Assembly: GCF_000373905.1 (NCBI RefSeq)
Contig: NZ_KB892705.1
Coordinates: 2,063,014 to 2,127,013 of the forward strand
Direction of reading: 5' to 3'
DNA length: 64,000 nucleotides
Source: Mycobacterium sp. 155
GTDB taxonomy: Bacteria; Actinomycetota; Actinomycetes; Mycobacteriales; Mycobacteriaceae
Positions within the stretch are counted from its first letter, which is position 1, and the number at the start of each line of letters is the position of its first letter. Shown here piece after piece: positions 10,171 through 18,906 of this stretch. The translations under genes and the position numbers were made by a program. The notes under the pieces were generated by a model. That model was given only the letters and a program-made list of their open reading frames with translations, was not told the DNA's origin and ran no database searches.

Positions 10171-10413
10171 GTGAGTTCTGTTGTGGTCGACGCCGTCGAG
10201 CACTTGGTCCGCGGGATCGTGGACAACCCTGACGACGTGCGGGTCGATATGGTGACCAGCCGCCGCGGACGCACCGTCGAGGTGCACGTCCACCCGGACG
10301 ACCTGGGCAAGGTCATCGGCCGCGGCGGCCGGACCGCCACCGCGCTGCGTACCTTGGTCGCCGGTATCGGCGGGCGCGGTATCCGCGTCGACGTGGTGGA
10401 CACCGACCAGTAG
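10171..10413 (+). CDS. KH-domain RNA-binding protein (KhpA family)
   Basis: An 80-residue protein dominated by one KH domain; the GxxG loop is seen in DLGKVIGRGGRTATALRT. KhpA-type proteins bind RNA and sit between rpsP and rimM in many bacteria; here the order is the same as Rv2908c. It starts with a GTG 8 nt after rpsP and ends 15 nt before rimM, so it is translated from the same operon. Its exact RNA targets cannot be deduced. Confidence 0.93.
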   Translation: MSSVVVDAVEHLVRGIVDNPDDVRVDMVTSRRGRTVEVHVHPDDLGKVIGRGGRTATALRTLVAGIGGRGIRVDVVDTDQ

Positions 10414-10428
10414 GGCGTCGGCTCCAAT

Positions 10429-10947
10429 ATGGATCTGGTTGTCGGACGGGTCGTCAAAGCGCACGGGGTCACCGGCGAGATCGTCGTCGAGGTCCGCACC
10501 GACGACCCGGACGCCCGCTTTGCACCCGGTATGGAGCTGCGGGGCAGGGCCAAAGGCGGTGCCGAGCGACCCTTTGCCGTCGAATCCGTGCGTGAGCATG
10601 GGGGCCGGTTGCTGGTCAGGCTGGTCGGAGTGGCCGATCGCAATGCCGCAGACGAACTGCGCGGCACCGTTTTCGTCGTCGACACCGCCGATCTGCCCGC
10701 CATCGACGATCCCGACGAGTTCTACGATCACGAGCTCGAAGGTCTGCGGATGGTGTGTGTCGACGGCACGCCGGTCGGCAAGGTCTCGGAGGTTCTGCAC
10801 ACCGCAGCGGGGGAGTTGCTCGCAGTAACAGACGCCGACGGCCGCGAGGTGCTGGTGCCGTTCGTCAGCGCCATCGTCACCTCGGTCTCCCGCGAAGACG
10901 CAACCATCGTCATCGACCCGCCCGACGGCCTGCTCGACCTGAGCTGA
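10429..10947 (+). CDS. rimM: 16S rRNA processing protein RimM
   Basis: A 172-residue protein with the N-terminal RimM barrel ([18 protein letters not shown]) and a PRC-like C-terminal barrel (FYDHELEGL, then [11 protein letters not shown]). RimM binds S19 and helps mature the 3' head of the 30S subunit. The gene ends 13 nt before trmD, the classical rimM-trmD pairing, and corresponds to Rv2907c. Confidence 0.96.
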   Translation: MDLVVGRVVKAHGVTGEIVVEVRTDDPDARFAPGMELRGRAKGGAERPFAVESVREHGGRLLVRLVGVADRNAADELRGTVFVVDTADLPAIDDPDEFYDHELEGLRMVCVDGTPVGKVSEVLHTAAGELLAVTDADGREVLVPFVSAIVTSVSREDATIVIDPPDGLLDLS

Positions 10948-10960
10948 CGGGAGCGTCACT

Positions 10961-11659
10961 GTGCGCATTGACGTCGTGACCATCTTTCCGGCGTACCTCG
11001 ATCCGATCCGGCAGTCGCTACCGGGCAAGGCCATCGATGCCGGCATCGTCACGCTGGCCGTGCACGACCTGCGGACATGGACTCACGATGTGCACCGGTC
11101 GGTCGACGATTCTCCGTACGGCGGTGGACCGGGCATGGTGATGAAGGCCCCGGTATGGGGTGAGGCGCTCGACGAAATATGCACGGAAGAAACACTTTTG
11201 GTGGTGCCCACCCCCGCCGGCCGGCTGTTCACCCAGGCGGTGGCCGAGCGCTGGAGCGCCGAGCGGCACCTGGTGTTTGCGTGCGGCCGATATGAGGGTA
11301 TCGACCAGCGGGTCCCCGACGACGCGGCCCGTCGGATGCGTGTCGAAGAGGTGTCGATCGGTGACTACGTGCTCACCGGTGGCGAGTCCGCGGCGTTGGT
11401 GATGATCGAGGCGGTGGTCCGCCTGCTGCCCGAGGTGCTCGGCAATCCCGAATCCCACCAACAGGATTCGCATTCAGACGGACTGCTCGAAGGGCCCAGC
11501 TACACTCGTCCGCCGAGCTGGCGGGATTTAGAGGTGCCTCCGGTGCTGCTGTCGGGTGATCACGCGAAGGTGGCCGCCTGGCGTCGGGAACAAGCGCTGC
11601 TGCGTACGCGGGAACGCCGGCCCGACCTCCTCGACAACTCCCCGCGAGCAGACGTGTAG
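10961..11659 (+). CDS. trmD: tRNA (guanine37-N1)-methyltransferase TrmD
   Basis: A 232-residue SPOUT methyltransferase that makes m1G37 in tRNA to prevent frameshifting. Conserved parts are [12 protein letters not shown] at the start, [22 protein letters not shown] and the trefoil-knot motif [10 protein letters not shown]. The start is a GTG. The last codons overlap the left arm of the downstream palindrome, so the C-terminal residues RADV are encoded within a hairpin. Confidence 0.97.
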   Translation: MRIDVVTIFPAYLDPIRQSLPGKAIDAGIVTLAVHDLRTWTHDVHRSVDDSPYGGGPGMVMKAPVWGEALDEICTEETLLVVPTPAGRLFTQAVAERWSAERHLVFACGRYEGIDQRVPDDAARRMRVEEVSIGDYVLTGGESAALVMIEAVVRLLPEVLGNPESHQQDSHSDGLLEGPSYTRPPSWRDLEVPPVLLSGDHAKVAAWRREQALLRTRERRPDLLDNSPRADV

Positions 11660-11704
11660 GTTCCCCGACACGCCGGTTTTCAGGGACCTCCGCGTCTGCT
11701 CGCG
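11643..11704 (+). terminator. Palindromic hairpin at the 3' end of trmD; dispersed repeat copy 1
   Basis: Perfect 12-nt arms (CGCGAGCAGACG at 11643-11654 and its complement at 11693-11704) enclose a second imperfect pair (TTCCCC/GGGA). The left arm lies inside trmD. No U tract follows. It sits between convergent trmD and the lppW-like gene, so it could end transcription in both directions. The inside (CCCCGACACGCCG ... GGGACCTC) recurs, inverted, after mapB. Confidence 0.6.
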
Positions 11705-11717
11705 CGGTGGAGGTGCC

Positions 11718-12647
11718 TCAGATGCGCCCGCCGGGGAACATCACCTTGACCGCGTCGGTGATGGTCTTACGCGCGGTGGCGTCGTCGGTGGGTTGCATCG
11801 AGCCGATCACCATGATGAACCGGCGGTCAGCGCCGATCACCCCGGTGGACAGGTGCACCCAGTTGCCGCCGTTCCAGCAGCACATCCAGCCCTGCTTGAC
11901 GGCCACGGGCTCGGCGTACAACCCGTCAGGGATACCGAAACGCTGTGGGTAGCCGTCGATACCATTCGCGGTGGACCGGGCCAGGTTGGACAGGATCGTG
12001 TTGGCCTGCTCCTGCGGCAGCCCGCCGCTGCCGTTCATCAGCATGTCGTAGTAGCGCGCCAGGTCGTCGGCCGTGCTCATGGTGTTCCACCAATGGCCGT
12101 CGTACGGCGTCGTGGTCGACTTCAACCCGTAGCGCGCCACGACGCGGGTGATGACCGCGCTGCCGCCGCTCTGGTTCCAGAAGTTCTCTGCGGCACTGTC
12201 GTCAGAGGATCGCAGCATCACGTCGAGGGCCTGACGGTCGGCGGGGCTCACCGTGGTCTGTCCCTTGGACTCCTGCAGTAGCAGGTCATCGGCGATGAAG
12301 AGTTTGGCCACCGATGCGATCGGGATGGGCGTCGAGTTCCCGTTGGAGACCACTTGACCGGTGCTGCGATCGAGTACCAGCGCCGTGATAGTGGCTCCGG
12401 CTTTCGACGCGGATGAGGTGGCGAGGCTTGCCCGGTTCTGCAGACCGTCGAACGTTGCGGCGGGTCCGTCTGGAGGTGACTCAGGCAGCGGTGCTGCGGT
12501 GCCCTGCGGCACGACCACGGTGAACTGCGGCGCGGTGGGCACCGGTGGTGGTGTTCCATACACCCTGGCCTCGCAGCCGGCGACGGTGACCACCCCGATC
12601 ACGACGGCCGCGGTCACGGTCATCATTCTCGACGGCCGCCGTTGCAT
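11718..12647 (-). CDS. lppW: LppW-like lipoprotein with beta-lactamase-type fold
   Basis: A 309-residue exported lipoprotein. It has an N-terminal signal with lipobox VAGC (lipidated Cys25), a Pro-rich linker, then a serine-hydrolase-like domain with SVAK (Ser112-Lys115) and RSSDDSAAENFW in the position of the second motif. The start is the ATG with an AAGGAGA Shine-Dalgarno 4 nt away; longer upstream frames would bury the lipobox. It corresponds to Rv2905. The SxxK suggests penicillin-recognising ancestry. Enzyme activity is not known. Confidence 0.82.
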   Translation of the reverse strand: MQRRPSRMMTVTAAVVIGVVTVAGCEARVYGTPPPVPTAPQFTVVVPQGTAAPLPESPPDGPAATFDGLQNRASLATSSASKAGATITALVLDRSTGQVVSNGNSTPIPIASVAKLFIADDLLLQESKGQTTVSPADRQALDVMLRSSDDSAAENFWNQSGGSAVITRVVARYGLKSTTTPYDGHWWNTMSTADDLARYYDMLMNGSGGLPQEQANTILSNLARSTANGIDGYPQRFGIPDGLYAEPVAVKQGWMCCWNGGNWVHLSTGVIGADRRFIMVIGSMQPTDDATARKTITDAVKVMFPGGRI

Positions 12648-12821
12648 GCCTCTCCTTAGACCCGGTAACTGGAACCCAGACATCCGAGCCGAGCGACAGA
12701 TGCGCATCGGTCGTCGGCAACCGCACGTGCGGACGGTTCAGACTAGCTGGTCCCCGGCGGAATCGCGTAGCTTGTCGGTTGCGGTAATTCCGGTGGTTGC
12801 GGTGCGGCCCGACCGCCGGAT

Positions 12822-12851
12822 TTCACCGGACCGGTGCTCATCTGGCACAAT
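12822..12851 (+). promoter_or_regulatory. Probable rplS promoter within a 343-nt non-coding stretch
   Basis: TTCACC (12822-12827) and CACAAT (12846-12851) are 18 nt apart and share the CTGGCACAAT box with the rpsP promoter. The surrounding non-coding gap (12648-12990) also carries the lppW-like upstream region. A leader of roughly 130 nt before rplS could be an L19-type autoregulatory leader, but I could not fold a convincing structure by eye. Confidence 0.45.
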
Positions 12852-12990
12852 TGAGCAGTTGTCTGCTGCAGCCTAGGGCTGGGCGCTGCCTGCCCGCTGC
12901 CAGATACGCCCCGATACACCCGAAAACCAGCTTCGGCTGCGCGAGTCCGCGCATCGGCCCGGAGCCGCTAACAACAAGGAAGTGTCACCG

Positions 12991-13332
12991 ATGAACACGC
13001 TGGACTTCGTCGATCAGGCGTCGCTGCGCGACGACATCCCGACCTTCAGCCCCGGCGACACCGTCAACGTGCACGTGAAGGTGATCGAGGGCTCGAAGGA
13101 GCGCATCCAGGTCTTCAAGGGTGTCGTGATCCGTCGCCAGGGCGGCGGAGTCCGCGAGACCTTCACCGTGCGTAAGGAGAGCTACGGCGTCGGCGTCGAG
13201 CGGACCTTCCCGGTGCATTCGCCCAACATCGATCACATCGATGTCGTGACCCGCGGTGACGTGCGTCGCGCCAAGCTGTACTACCTGCGCGAGCTGCGCG
13301 GCAAGAAGGCGAAGATCAAGGAAAAGCGCTGA
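12991..13332 (+). CDS. rplS: 50S ribosomal protein L19
   Basis: A 113-residue L19 located at the subunit interface. Its sequence ([18 protein letters not shown] at the start, KKAKIKEKR at the end) closely follows mycobacterial L19. The ATG at 12991 is preferred over a GTG three codons earlier, because the AAGGAAG Shine-Dalgarno is correctly spaced only for the ATG. It corresponds to Rv2904c. Confidence 0.97.
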   Translation: MNTLDFVDQASLRDDIPTFSPGDTVNVHVKVIEGSKERIQVFKGVVIRRQGGGVRETFTVRKESYGVGVERTFPVHSPNIDHIDVVTRGDVRRAKLYYLRELRGKKAKIKEKR

Positions 13333-13387
13333 GCGCGTTGTCCTGCCCGGCGTGGTCCGGCGGCCACACGCCGCTACTGTGGACGCC

Positions 13388-14236
13388 GTGACCGGACCCG
13401 CCGACTCAGCCGACTCGTCATCGGACGACACCGTCAACACCGATTCCGAGAAGCCCAAGCCGGATCCCGGCGCCGCTGAAGTCACTGAAGAAGATCCCAA
13501 ACCCAAGCGGTCCTCACTGCGTGAGGGTGCCATCCTGGTGACCATCGCGATTGTCCTGTACTACGTGATGCTCACCTTCGTCGCCAGGCCGTACCTGATT
13601 CCGTCGGAGTCGATGGAACCGACGCTGCACGGCTGCAGCGGTTGTGTCGGCGACCGGATCATGGTCGACAAGGTCACTTACCGGTTCTCTCATCCGGGCC
13701 CCGGTGACGTGGTGGTGTTCAAAGGCCCGCCGTCGTGGAACGTCGGCTACAAGTCGATCCGCTCGGACAACACCGCGGTGCGCTGGGTGCAGAATGCGCT
13801 CTCCTTCATCGGCTTCGTACCGCCCGACGAGAATGACCTGGTCAAGCGGGTAATCGCGGTCGGTGGTCAGACGGTTGAATGCCGCGCAGATACGGGCCTG
13901 ACTGTCGACGGCAAGCGACTCCACGAGCCATACCTGGACGCGGTCACCATGAACGCCGATCCGGCGGTGTACCCGTGCCTCGGCAACGAGTTCGGTCCGG
14001 TGACCGTGCCGCAGGGCCGGTTGTGGGTGATGGGCGACAACCGCACCCATTCGGCCGATTCGCGGATCCATTGCACGAATGTGCCCGCTGACGTGCAACG
14101 CGGCGTGCATTGCACCGGGGATCCGATAGCCGGCACAGTACCGGTGGACAATGTGATCGGAAAGGCTCGATTCATCGCCTGGCCGCCGGGCCGCTGGGGT
14201 GGCGTCAGCAGCGTGAATCCGCAGACCGCCTCGTAG
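13388..14236 (+). CDS. lepB: Signal peptidase I
   Basis: A 282-residue membrane serine/lysine protease that cleaves Sec and Tat signal peptides. An acidic cytoplasmic segment (1-40) is followed by one membrane helix (about 47-66). Next comes the catalytic region [10 protein letters not shown] (Ser75), the general base Lys153 ([10 protein letters not shown]) and the box [11 protein letters not shown]. The GTG at 13388 begins [10 protein letters not shown]. Upstream in-frame codons overlap rplS and are not used. A CxxC-containing insert (HGCSGC) next to the active Ser is seen. It corresponds to Rv2903c. Confidence 0.95.
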   Translation: MTGPADSADSSSDDTVNTDSEKPKPDPGAAEVTEEDPKPKRSSLREGAILVTIAIVLYYVMLTFVARPYLIPSESMEPTLHGCSGCVGDRIMVDKVTYRFSHPGPGDVVVFKGPPSWNVGYKSIRSDNTAVRWVQNALSFIGFVPPDENDLVKRVIAVGGQTVECRADTGLTVDGKRLHEPYLDAVTMNADPAVYPCLGNEFGPVTVPQGRLWVMGDNRTHSADSRIHCTNVPADVQRGVHCTGDPIAGTVPVDNVIGKARFIAWPPGRWGGVSSVNPQTAS

Positions 14237-14256
14237 GACTCGTAGGAGCTGTCCCA

Positions 14257-14982
14257 GTGCCGGCATCGTGGCCACCTCGAACGGTGATCCGGAAGGCCTC
14301 GGGCCTGCGGACCCTGGAGTCCGCGCTGTACCGGAACGGGCTGGGACCCGTTGCGGGTGTGGACGAGGTGGGGCGTGGCGCCTGTGCGGGCCCGTTGGTC
14401 GTGGCTGCATGTGTGCTCGGGCCGAACCGGTTGGAGAGCCTGGCGGACCTGGACGATTCCAAGAAACTCGGCGAGAAGGAACGGGAACGCTTGTTTCCGC
14501 TGATCCGCCGCTATGCGCTGGCCTATCACGTGGTGTTCATCCCCTCGGCAGAGGTGGACCGCCGCGGCGTGCACGTCGCCAACATCGAAGGCATGCGGCG
14601 CGCGGTGGCCGGGTTGTCGATGCGGCCTGGTTATGTGTTGTGCGATGGATTCCGGGTACCCGGCCTGGCGGTGCCGTCCCTTCCGGTGATCGGTGGTGAC
14701 GGAGCCGCCGCGTGTATTGCCGCCGCCAGCGTGCTGGCGAAGGTCAGCCGCGACCGGCTGATGGTGCAGATGGAACGCGAGCATCCGGGCTACGGGTTCG
14801 CCGACCACAAGGGTTACAGCACACCTGCGCACACCGCGGCGTTGGCGGAGCTGGGGCCGTGTGTGCAGCACCGCTACTCGTATGTGAACGTGCGGCGGGC
14901 CGCAGAGACGGCTGGGGTGCGGCGGGCCGCAGCGACGGCTGGGGTGCGGCGGGCAGAGTTTGGGGGGATCGGTGCGACGTGA
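14257..14982 (+). CDS. rnhB: Ribonuclease HII
   Basis: A 241-residue enzyme that removes ribonucleotides from DNA. The active-site acids are visible in [26 protein letters not shown] and SRDRLM. The GTG at 14257 ([10 protein letters not shown]) has an AGGAG 8 nt upstream. Residues beyond YSYVNV form an unusual tail built from a 27-bp tandem repeat. The core up to that point has the normal RNase HII length, so activity should be intact. It corresponds to Rv2902c. Confidence 0.95.
   Translation: MPASWPPRTVIRKASGLRTLESALYRNGLGPVAGVDEVGRGACAGPLVVAACVLGPNRLESLADLDDSKKLGEKERERLFPLIRRYALAYHVVFIPSAEVDRRGVHVANIEGMRRAVAGLSMRPGYVLCDGFRVPGLAVPSLPVIGGDGAAACIAAASVLAKVSRDRLMVQMEREHPGYGFADHKGYSTPAHTAALAELGPCVQHRYSYVNVRRAAETAGVRRAAATAGVRRAEFGGIGAT
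14891..14955 (+). repeat. 27-bp tandem repeat in the rnhB 3' end
   Basis: Two 27-bp units (14891-14917 and 14918-14944) differ at one base, and a third partial unit follows. They encode repeats of VRRAA-(E/A)-TAG. Because 27 is a multiple of three, unit number changes only lengthen or shorten the RNase HII tail. Confidence 0.85.
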
Positions 14983-15036
14983 CGGGCTCGGGTGGGGAAT
15001 GATGGAACGCAACCTAGACGAAGGACAGCAGAGTTT

Positions 15037-15342
15037 ATGAGTGCCGAGGATCTCGAGAAGTACGAAACCGAGATGGAGCTCTCGCTGTACCGCGAATACA
15101 AGGACATCGTCGGGCAGTTCAGCTACGTGGTGGAGACCGAACGGCGGTTCTACCTGGCCAACAGTGTCGAGCTGGTGCCGCGCAATGCCGATGGCGAGGT
15201 CTATTTCGAACTGAGGTTGGCCGACGCGTGGGTGTGGGATATGTACCGGCCGGCCCGGTTCGTCAAGCAGGTACGGGTCATCACCTTCAAGGACGTCAAC
15301 ATCGAAGAGGTCGAAAAGCCTGAGCTGCGGCTGCCGGAGTAG
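15037..15342 (+). CDS. DUF2469 family protein (Rv2901c homologue)
   Basis: A 101-residue acidic protein conserved across actinobacteria next to rnhB. It starts MSAEDLEKYETEMEL and ends EEVEKPELRLPE, practically identical to Rv2901c. No catalytic motif is visible and its function is unknown. The ATG at 15037 is chosen by agreement with family length; an upstream in-frame start would add 15 unlike residues. Confidence 0.92.
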   Translation: MSAEDLEKYETEMELSLYREYKDIVGQFSYVVETERRFYLANSVELVPRNADGEVYFELRLADAWVWDMYRPARFVKQVRVITFKDVNIEEVEKPELRLPE

Positions 15343-15351
15343 CCGACGCGG

Positions 15352-16056
15352 TCAGGCCGATTCGGTGTGTAGGTGTTGATCGAAGAACGCGAATACGCGG
15401 TCCCAGGCGTCGGCAGTGGCCGCCTCGTTGTACCCGAATCCAGTGACCCGCAGGAGCCGTTGACCGGGCAGCTGATTGGCGAAGGCGTGTCCGGCTTCGG
15501 GGTACACCTTGATGTCGGACGTGATGTTCTTGGCGGCGACGATCCTGCGTAGCCGTGCCGGCGCGCCGATGCCCAGCGGATCGCGCCGACCGAAGCTTGC
15601 CACGATCGGGCACGACGCGTCGAGGGTCTCGTTGAGCCGCCGCGGCAGGGGAGTGCCGTAGAACGGTGCCGACGCGGCGAAGCCCTTGGGGCCCATGAGA
15701 AGTGCGAATTGTCCGCCCATGCAGAAGCCGGCGATGCCGACTGTTCCGGTGCATTCCGGCAGGGACCGTAGGTGGTCCCGCGCCGCGAGGATGTCATCGA
15801 GCGTTCGGCCACGTTGGCTCAGCAGGTCACGCATCACCCGCGTGATACACCGGGCCCGGCCGCCGCGGGCGTACAGGTTGGGGGTCAGAGCGAGGTAGCC
15901 GGCCGCGGCGATGCGTTCCGATATCGACTCGTTGTCGGGTGCGTAGCCGATGCCGTCGTGAACCACCACGACACCCGGCCATGGCCCGCCGCCTTCCGGC
16001 CTGTCCAGTAGCGCGTCGATGGGGCCGGCGGGGGTGTCGAGACTGATCGTCGTCAC
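15352..16056 (-). CDS. Dienelactone hydrolase family protein
   Basis: A 234-residue alpha/beta hydrolase of the DLH type. The nucleophile is the Cys in GIAGFCMGGQFA. The later Asp (near KVYPEAGH) and the His in the same segment complete a Cys-Asp-His triad. PGVVVVHDGIGY marks the oxyanion region. The GTG at 16056 is preferred, with a TTG three codons upstream as the alternative. The genes on this side run minus, convergent with rnhB-DUF2469. The substrate is not deducible. Confidence 0.87.
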   Translation of the reverse strand: MTTISLDTPAGPIDALLDRPEGGGPWPGVVVVHDGIGYAPDNESISERIAAAGYLALTPNLYARGGRARCITRVMRDLLSQRGRTLDDILAARDHLRSLPECTGTVGIAGFCMGGQFALLMGPKGFAASAPFYGTPLPRRLNETLDASCPIVASFGRRDPLGIGAPARLRRIVAAKNITSDIKVYPEAGHAFANQLPGQRLLRVTGFGYNEAATADAWDRVFAFFDQHLHTESA

Positions 16057-16079
16057 CCTTGCCAACCTAATCGCGTGGT

Positions 16080-17552
16080 TCAGGTCCCGCAGAACGTGCG
16101 GTAGGCGCCGAAGTCGGCCGGTGCGGGTGCTGCGTGGCGCTGCAAGCCTGGCCGCTCGTCATACGGCGCCGACAGCGCTACCAGCAGGTCGTCCAGCGGG
16201 GTCAGTTCGCCACTGGTAGCCGCGGCCAGCGCCTCCTCGACCAAATGGTTGCGGGGGATGTAGATGGGGTTGACGCGGTCCATCGCTTCAGGCAGTGGGT
16301 CGAGCGCCCGCCAGCGCGTCAACCAATCGTCGAACCCGTCGGGCCCGGCGAACAACTCCTGCGTCGGTCCGATGTTGCCCCGTCCCGCTCCGGCGAGGCT
16401 GCGGAAGAACGACGTGTAGTCGACGCGGCCGGACTTCAACAGCGTGAGCAGATCGTCGACCAGGCCGGTGGCCTGCTCGTGCGAAACATCTTCCGGCAAA
16501 CCGAGTTTGGCCCGCATTCCGGCCAACCACGCATTCTGGAATCGGATGCGGAACCCGGCGAGCGCGTCGGTCGCCAGTGCCGCTGCCCGGTCGCCGTCCT
16601 CGGCGATCAACGGCAGCAGGGTTTCGGCGAACCGGGCGAGGTTCCATTGGGCCACCGCGGGCTGGTTGCCGTAGGCGTAGCGCCCGCCGTGATCGATCGA
16701 GCTGAATACGGTCGCCGGGTCGTAGGCCTCCATGAAGGCACACGGGCCGTAGTCGATGGTCTCGCCCGAGATGGTCATATTGTCGGTGTTCATCACACCG
16801 TGGACGAAGCCGACCAGCATCCACCGTGCCACCAGCTCGGCCTGCACCGCGATGACCGCTTCGAACAAGGCCAGATACGGGTTGTCGGCTGTTGCCGCGG
16901 CGGGGTGGTGGCGGGCGATGGCGTGGTCGGCCAGACGCCGCAGCACGCCGGGGTCGCCCATGGCCCGGCCGTAGGCGGAGGCGTACTGGAAGCTGCCCAC
17001 CCGCAGATGACTGGCTGCGACCCGGGCCAGCACGGCCCCCGGCTGGCGGGTTTCGCGCAGCACATCCCGTCCGGTCGATGTCACGGCCAGCGACCGTGTG
17101 GTCGGGATGCCCAGTGCATGCATGGCCTCGCTGACGACGTACTCGCGCAGCATGGGCCCGACCACAGCCAGGCCGTCACCGCCCCGCGCGAACGGTGTGC
17201 GTCCAGAACCCTTGAGATGCAGGTCGCGGAGCTGCCCATCGGAGTCGACGAGTTCTCCGAGCAGCAACGCGCGGCCGTCGCCAAGCCGCGGTACATAGCC
17301 GCCGAACTGATGGCCCGCGTAGGCCTGGGCCACCGGGCGAGCACCTTCGGGAACCGCGGCGCCCAGCAATAGTTCGATGCCGTCGGTGCTGTGCAGCCAC
17401 GCGGGGTCCAGGCCTAGTTCGGTGGCCAGCGCTTCGTTGAGTACCAGCAGCCGGGGCGAGGGCGCGGCTTCGGCCTGCCACTCGACGGCCAGTTCAGGCA
17501 GCTCGCGGGCGAACCGGTTGTCGAGCACGACAGCCGGTTTCACGCTCGTCAC
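16080..17552 (-). CDS. selO: SelO/YdiU family pseudokinase (protein AMPylase)
   Basis: A 490-residue SelO-family protein. Typical sequences are [19 protein letters not shown] and [14 protein letters not shown], followed by [22 protein letters not shown] and [21 protein letters not shown]. The C-terminus is YRTFCGT, with Cys where some homologues have selenocysteine. Family members transfer AMP to protein Ser/Thr/Tyr using an inverted ATP and are linked to redox stress. Its GTG start overlaps the stop of the DUF2237 gene by 4 nt, so the two are translationally coupled. Confidence 0.92.
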   Translation of the reverse strand: MTSVKPAVVLDNRFARELPELAVEWQAEAAPSPRLLVLNEALATELGLDPAWLHSTDGIELLLGAAVPEGARPVAQAYAGHQFGGYVPRLGDGRALLLGELVDSDGQLRDLHLKGSGRTPFARGGDGLAVVGPMLREYVVSEAMHALGIPTTRSLAVTSTGRDVLRETRQPGAVLARVAASHLRVGSFQYASAYGRAMGDPGVLRRLADHAIARHHPAAATADNPYLALFEAVIAVQAELVARWMLVGFVHGVMNTDNMTISGETIDYGPCAFMEAYDPATVFSSIDHGGRYAYGNQPAVAQWNLARFAETLLPLIAEDGDRAAALATDALAGFRIRFQNAWLAGMRAKLGLPEDVSHEQATGLVDDLLTLLKSGRVDYTSFFRSLAGAGRGNIGPTQELFAGPDGFDDWLTRWRALDPLPEAMDRVNPIYIPRNHLVEEALAAATSGELTPLDDLLVALSAPYDERPGLQRHAAPAPADFGAYRTFCGT

Positions 17553-17935
17553 AGGTCGCCCAGATCGTCCGGGACGTCAACGGCGTAGCGCTGAAGGACG
17601 TCAAGGGGCACGACGTCGAGCGTGCGTTCATGGGTCGCGGCCAGCACGACGGGGGCGGCGCAGCCGTCATGATGGGCACGTAACCAGTTGACCGCAGTGA
17701 CACACCAGCGGTCCCCAGGTGTCAGGCCGGGGAACCGGAAATGTGGCGCCGGCGTCGACAAGTCGTTTCCGATCGACCGCTGATGGTCGAGGAATTCGGC
17801 GGTCACCACCGCGCAGATGGTGTGTCTGCCCACGTCGGCCTCGCCGGTCGAACAGCAGCCGTCGCGGTGGAAGCCGGTGAGGGGATCGGTGCCGCACTCG
17901 TCCAGCGGGCCGCCCAGCACGTTGTGATCAGCCAT
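17549..17935 (-). CDS. DUF2237 family protein
   Basis: A 128-residue protein with the family signature: [11 protein letters not shown] near the start, [33 protein letters not shown] and [14 protein letters not shown]. Several conserved Cys and His suggest a metal or redox site, but no function has been established. It is coupled to selO through a 4-nt overlap. Confidence 0.88.
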   Translation of the reverse strand: MADHNVLGGPLDECGTDPLTGFHRDGCCSTGEADVGRHTICAVVTAEFLDHQRSIGNDLSTPAPHFRFPGLTPGDRWCVTAVNWLRAHHDGCAAPVVLAATHERTLDVVPLDVLQRYAVDVPDDLGDL

Positions 17936-18109
17936 CGCACCAGTATCGCCCGTCGTTCCCGTTCTCCGTCGCAGGCCGGGAATCAGGACAGCGAAACGAT
18001 ACGTTCGCCGGTCAGCGACGCGCCGCTGTTCACGAATGGCGACCAGAATCGCACCAGAGCCCGCAGGCAGGAGTTGATGTCATCGTCGATGTGCAGGATT
18101 CCCTAAGCG

Positions 18110-18792
18110 ATGTCCACGACGACCCCAGCTCAGCGTGGCCATCTCCGCGGCTGTCGCGGTCGGCCCGATCGCCGACGACCTGGTCGCCAAGATCGCCGAG
18201 CGCACCGCCACCATCAAGACCGGCGACGGCACCAAGGATTCCGACATGGGTCCGCTGGTCACCAAGGCGCACCGCGACAAGGTGGCCTCCTACATCGACG
18301 CCGGTGAGGCCGACGGTGCCAAGGTCGTGGTGGACGGCCGCGCCGTGCTGGACGGGGCTGGCCACAGGGATCCAGCCGGGTTCTGGCTGGGCCTCACCCT
18401 GCCGGACAACGTCACCCCCGAGATGAGCGTCAACACCGACGAGATCTTCGGTCCCGTCCTGTCGATCGTACGCGTCGAAACCTATGACGAGGCACTTGAA
18501 CTCATCAACAGCAACCTGTACGGCAACGGCACCGCGATCTTCACCGACGACGGCGGCGCCGCGCGGCGCTTCCAGAACGAGGTCGAGGTGGGCACGGTCG
18601 GCATCAACGTACCGATCCCGGTTCCCATGGCGTACTTCAGCTTCGGTGGCTGGAAGGCCTCGCTGTTCGGTGACAGCCACGCTCACGGCACCGAGGGTGT
18701 GCACTTCTTCACCCGCACCAAGGCCATCACCACCCGCTGGCTCGACCCCAGCCACGGCGGCATCAACTTGGGCTTCCCCCAGAACGGGGTAA
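18110..18792 (+). pseudogene. mmsA: Methylmalonate-semialdehyde dehydrogenase remnant (C-terminal half)
   Basis: From about 18135 the frame reads the C-terminal 40% of an MmsA-type CoA-acylating aldehyde dehydrogenase. It begins at AISAAVAVGPIADDLV, just after the position of the catalytic Cys, and includes TDEIFGPVLSIVRV, GTVGINVPIPVPMAYFSFGGWK and SHGGINLGFPQNG. The N-terminal half and the catalytic Cys are missing. A short ATG-led frame (18110, MSTTTPAQ) lies in another frame immediately before, as if an internal deletion had joined the start to the middle. At the 3' end the expected stop is one base out of frame (TAA at 18790). The gene is therefore broken. DNA before it (17936-18109) and after it (18793-18906) has no gene I can support. 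Confidence 0.8.
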
Positions 18793-18906
18793 TCCCGGAT
18801 TGCTGTGTGGCCCATCCGGACAACCCTTCGCCGGACAGGCCATGCAACTGGAGAAGGAACGGCAATCGACCCCCAGCTGCTGCGAGCGTAAGTGAGAGAC
18901 TTGACC

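Noticed and set aside
18793..18906. Possible tiny gene between the mmsA remnant and the aminotransferase
   Set aside because: The best frame (MQLEKERQSTPSCCERK) is 17 codons without a Shine-Dalgarno; it is more likely drift.
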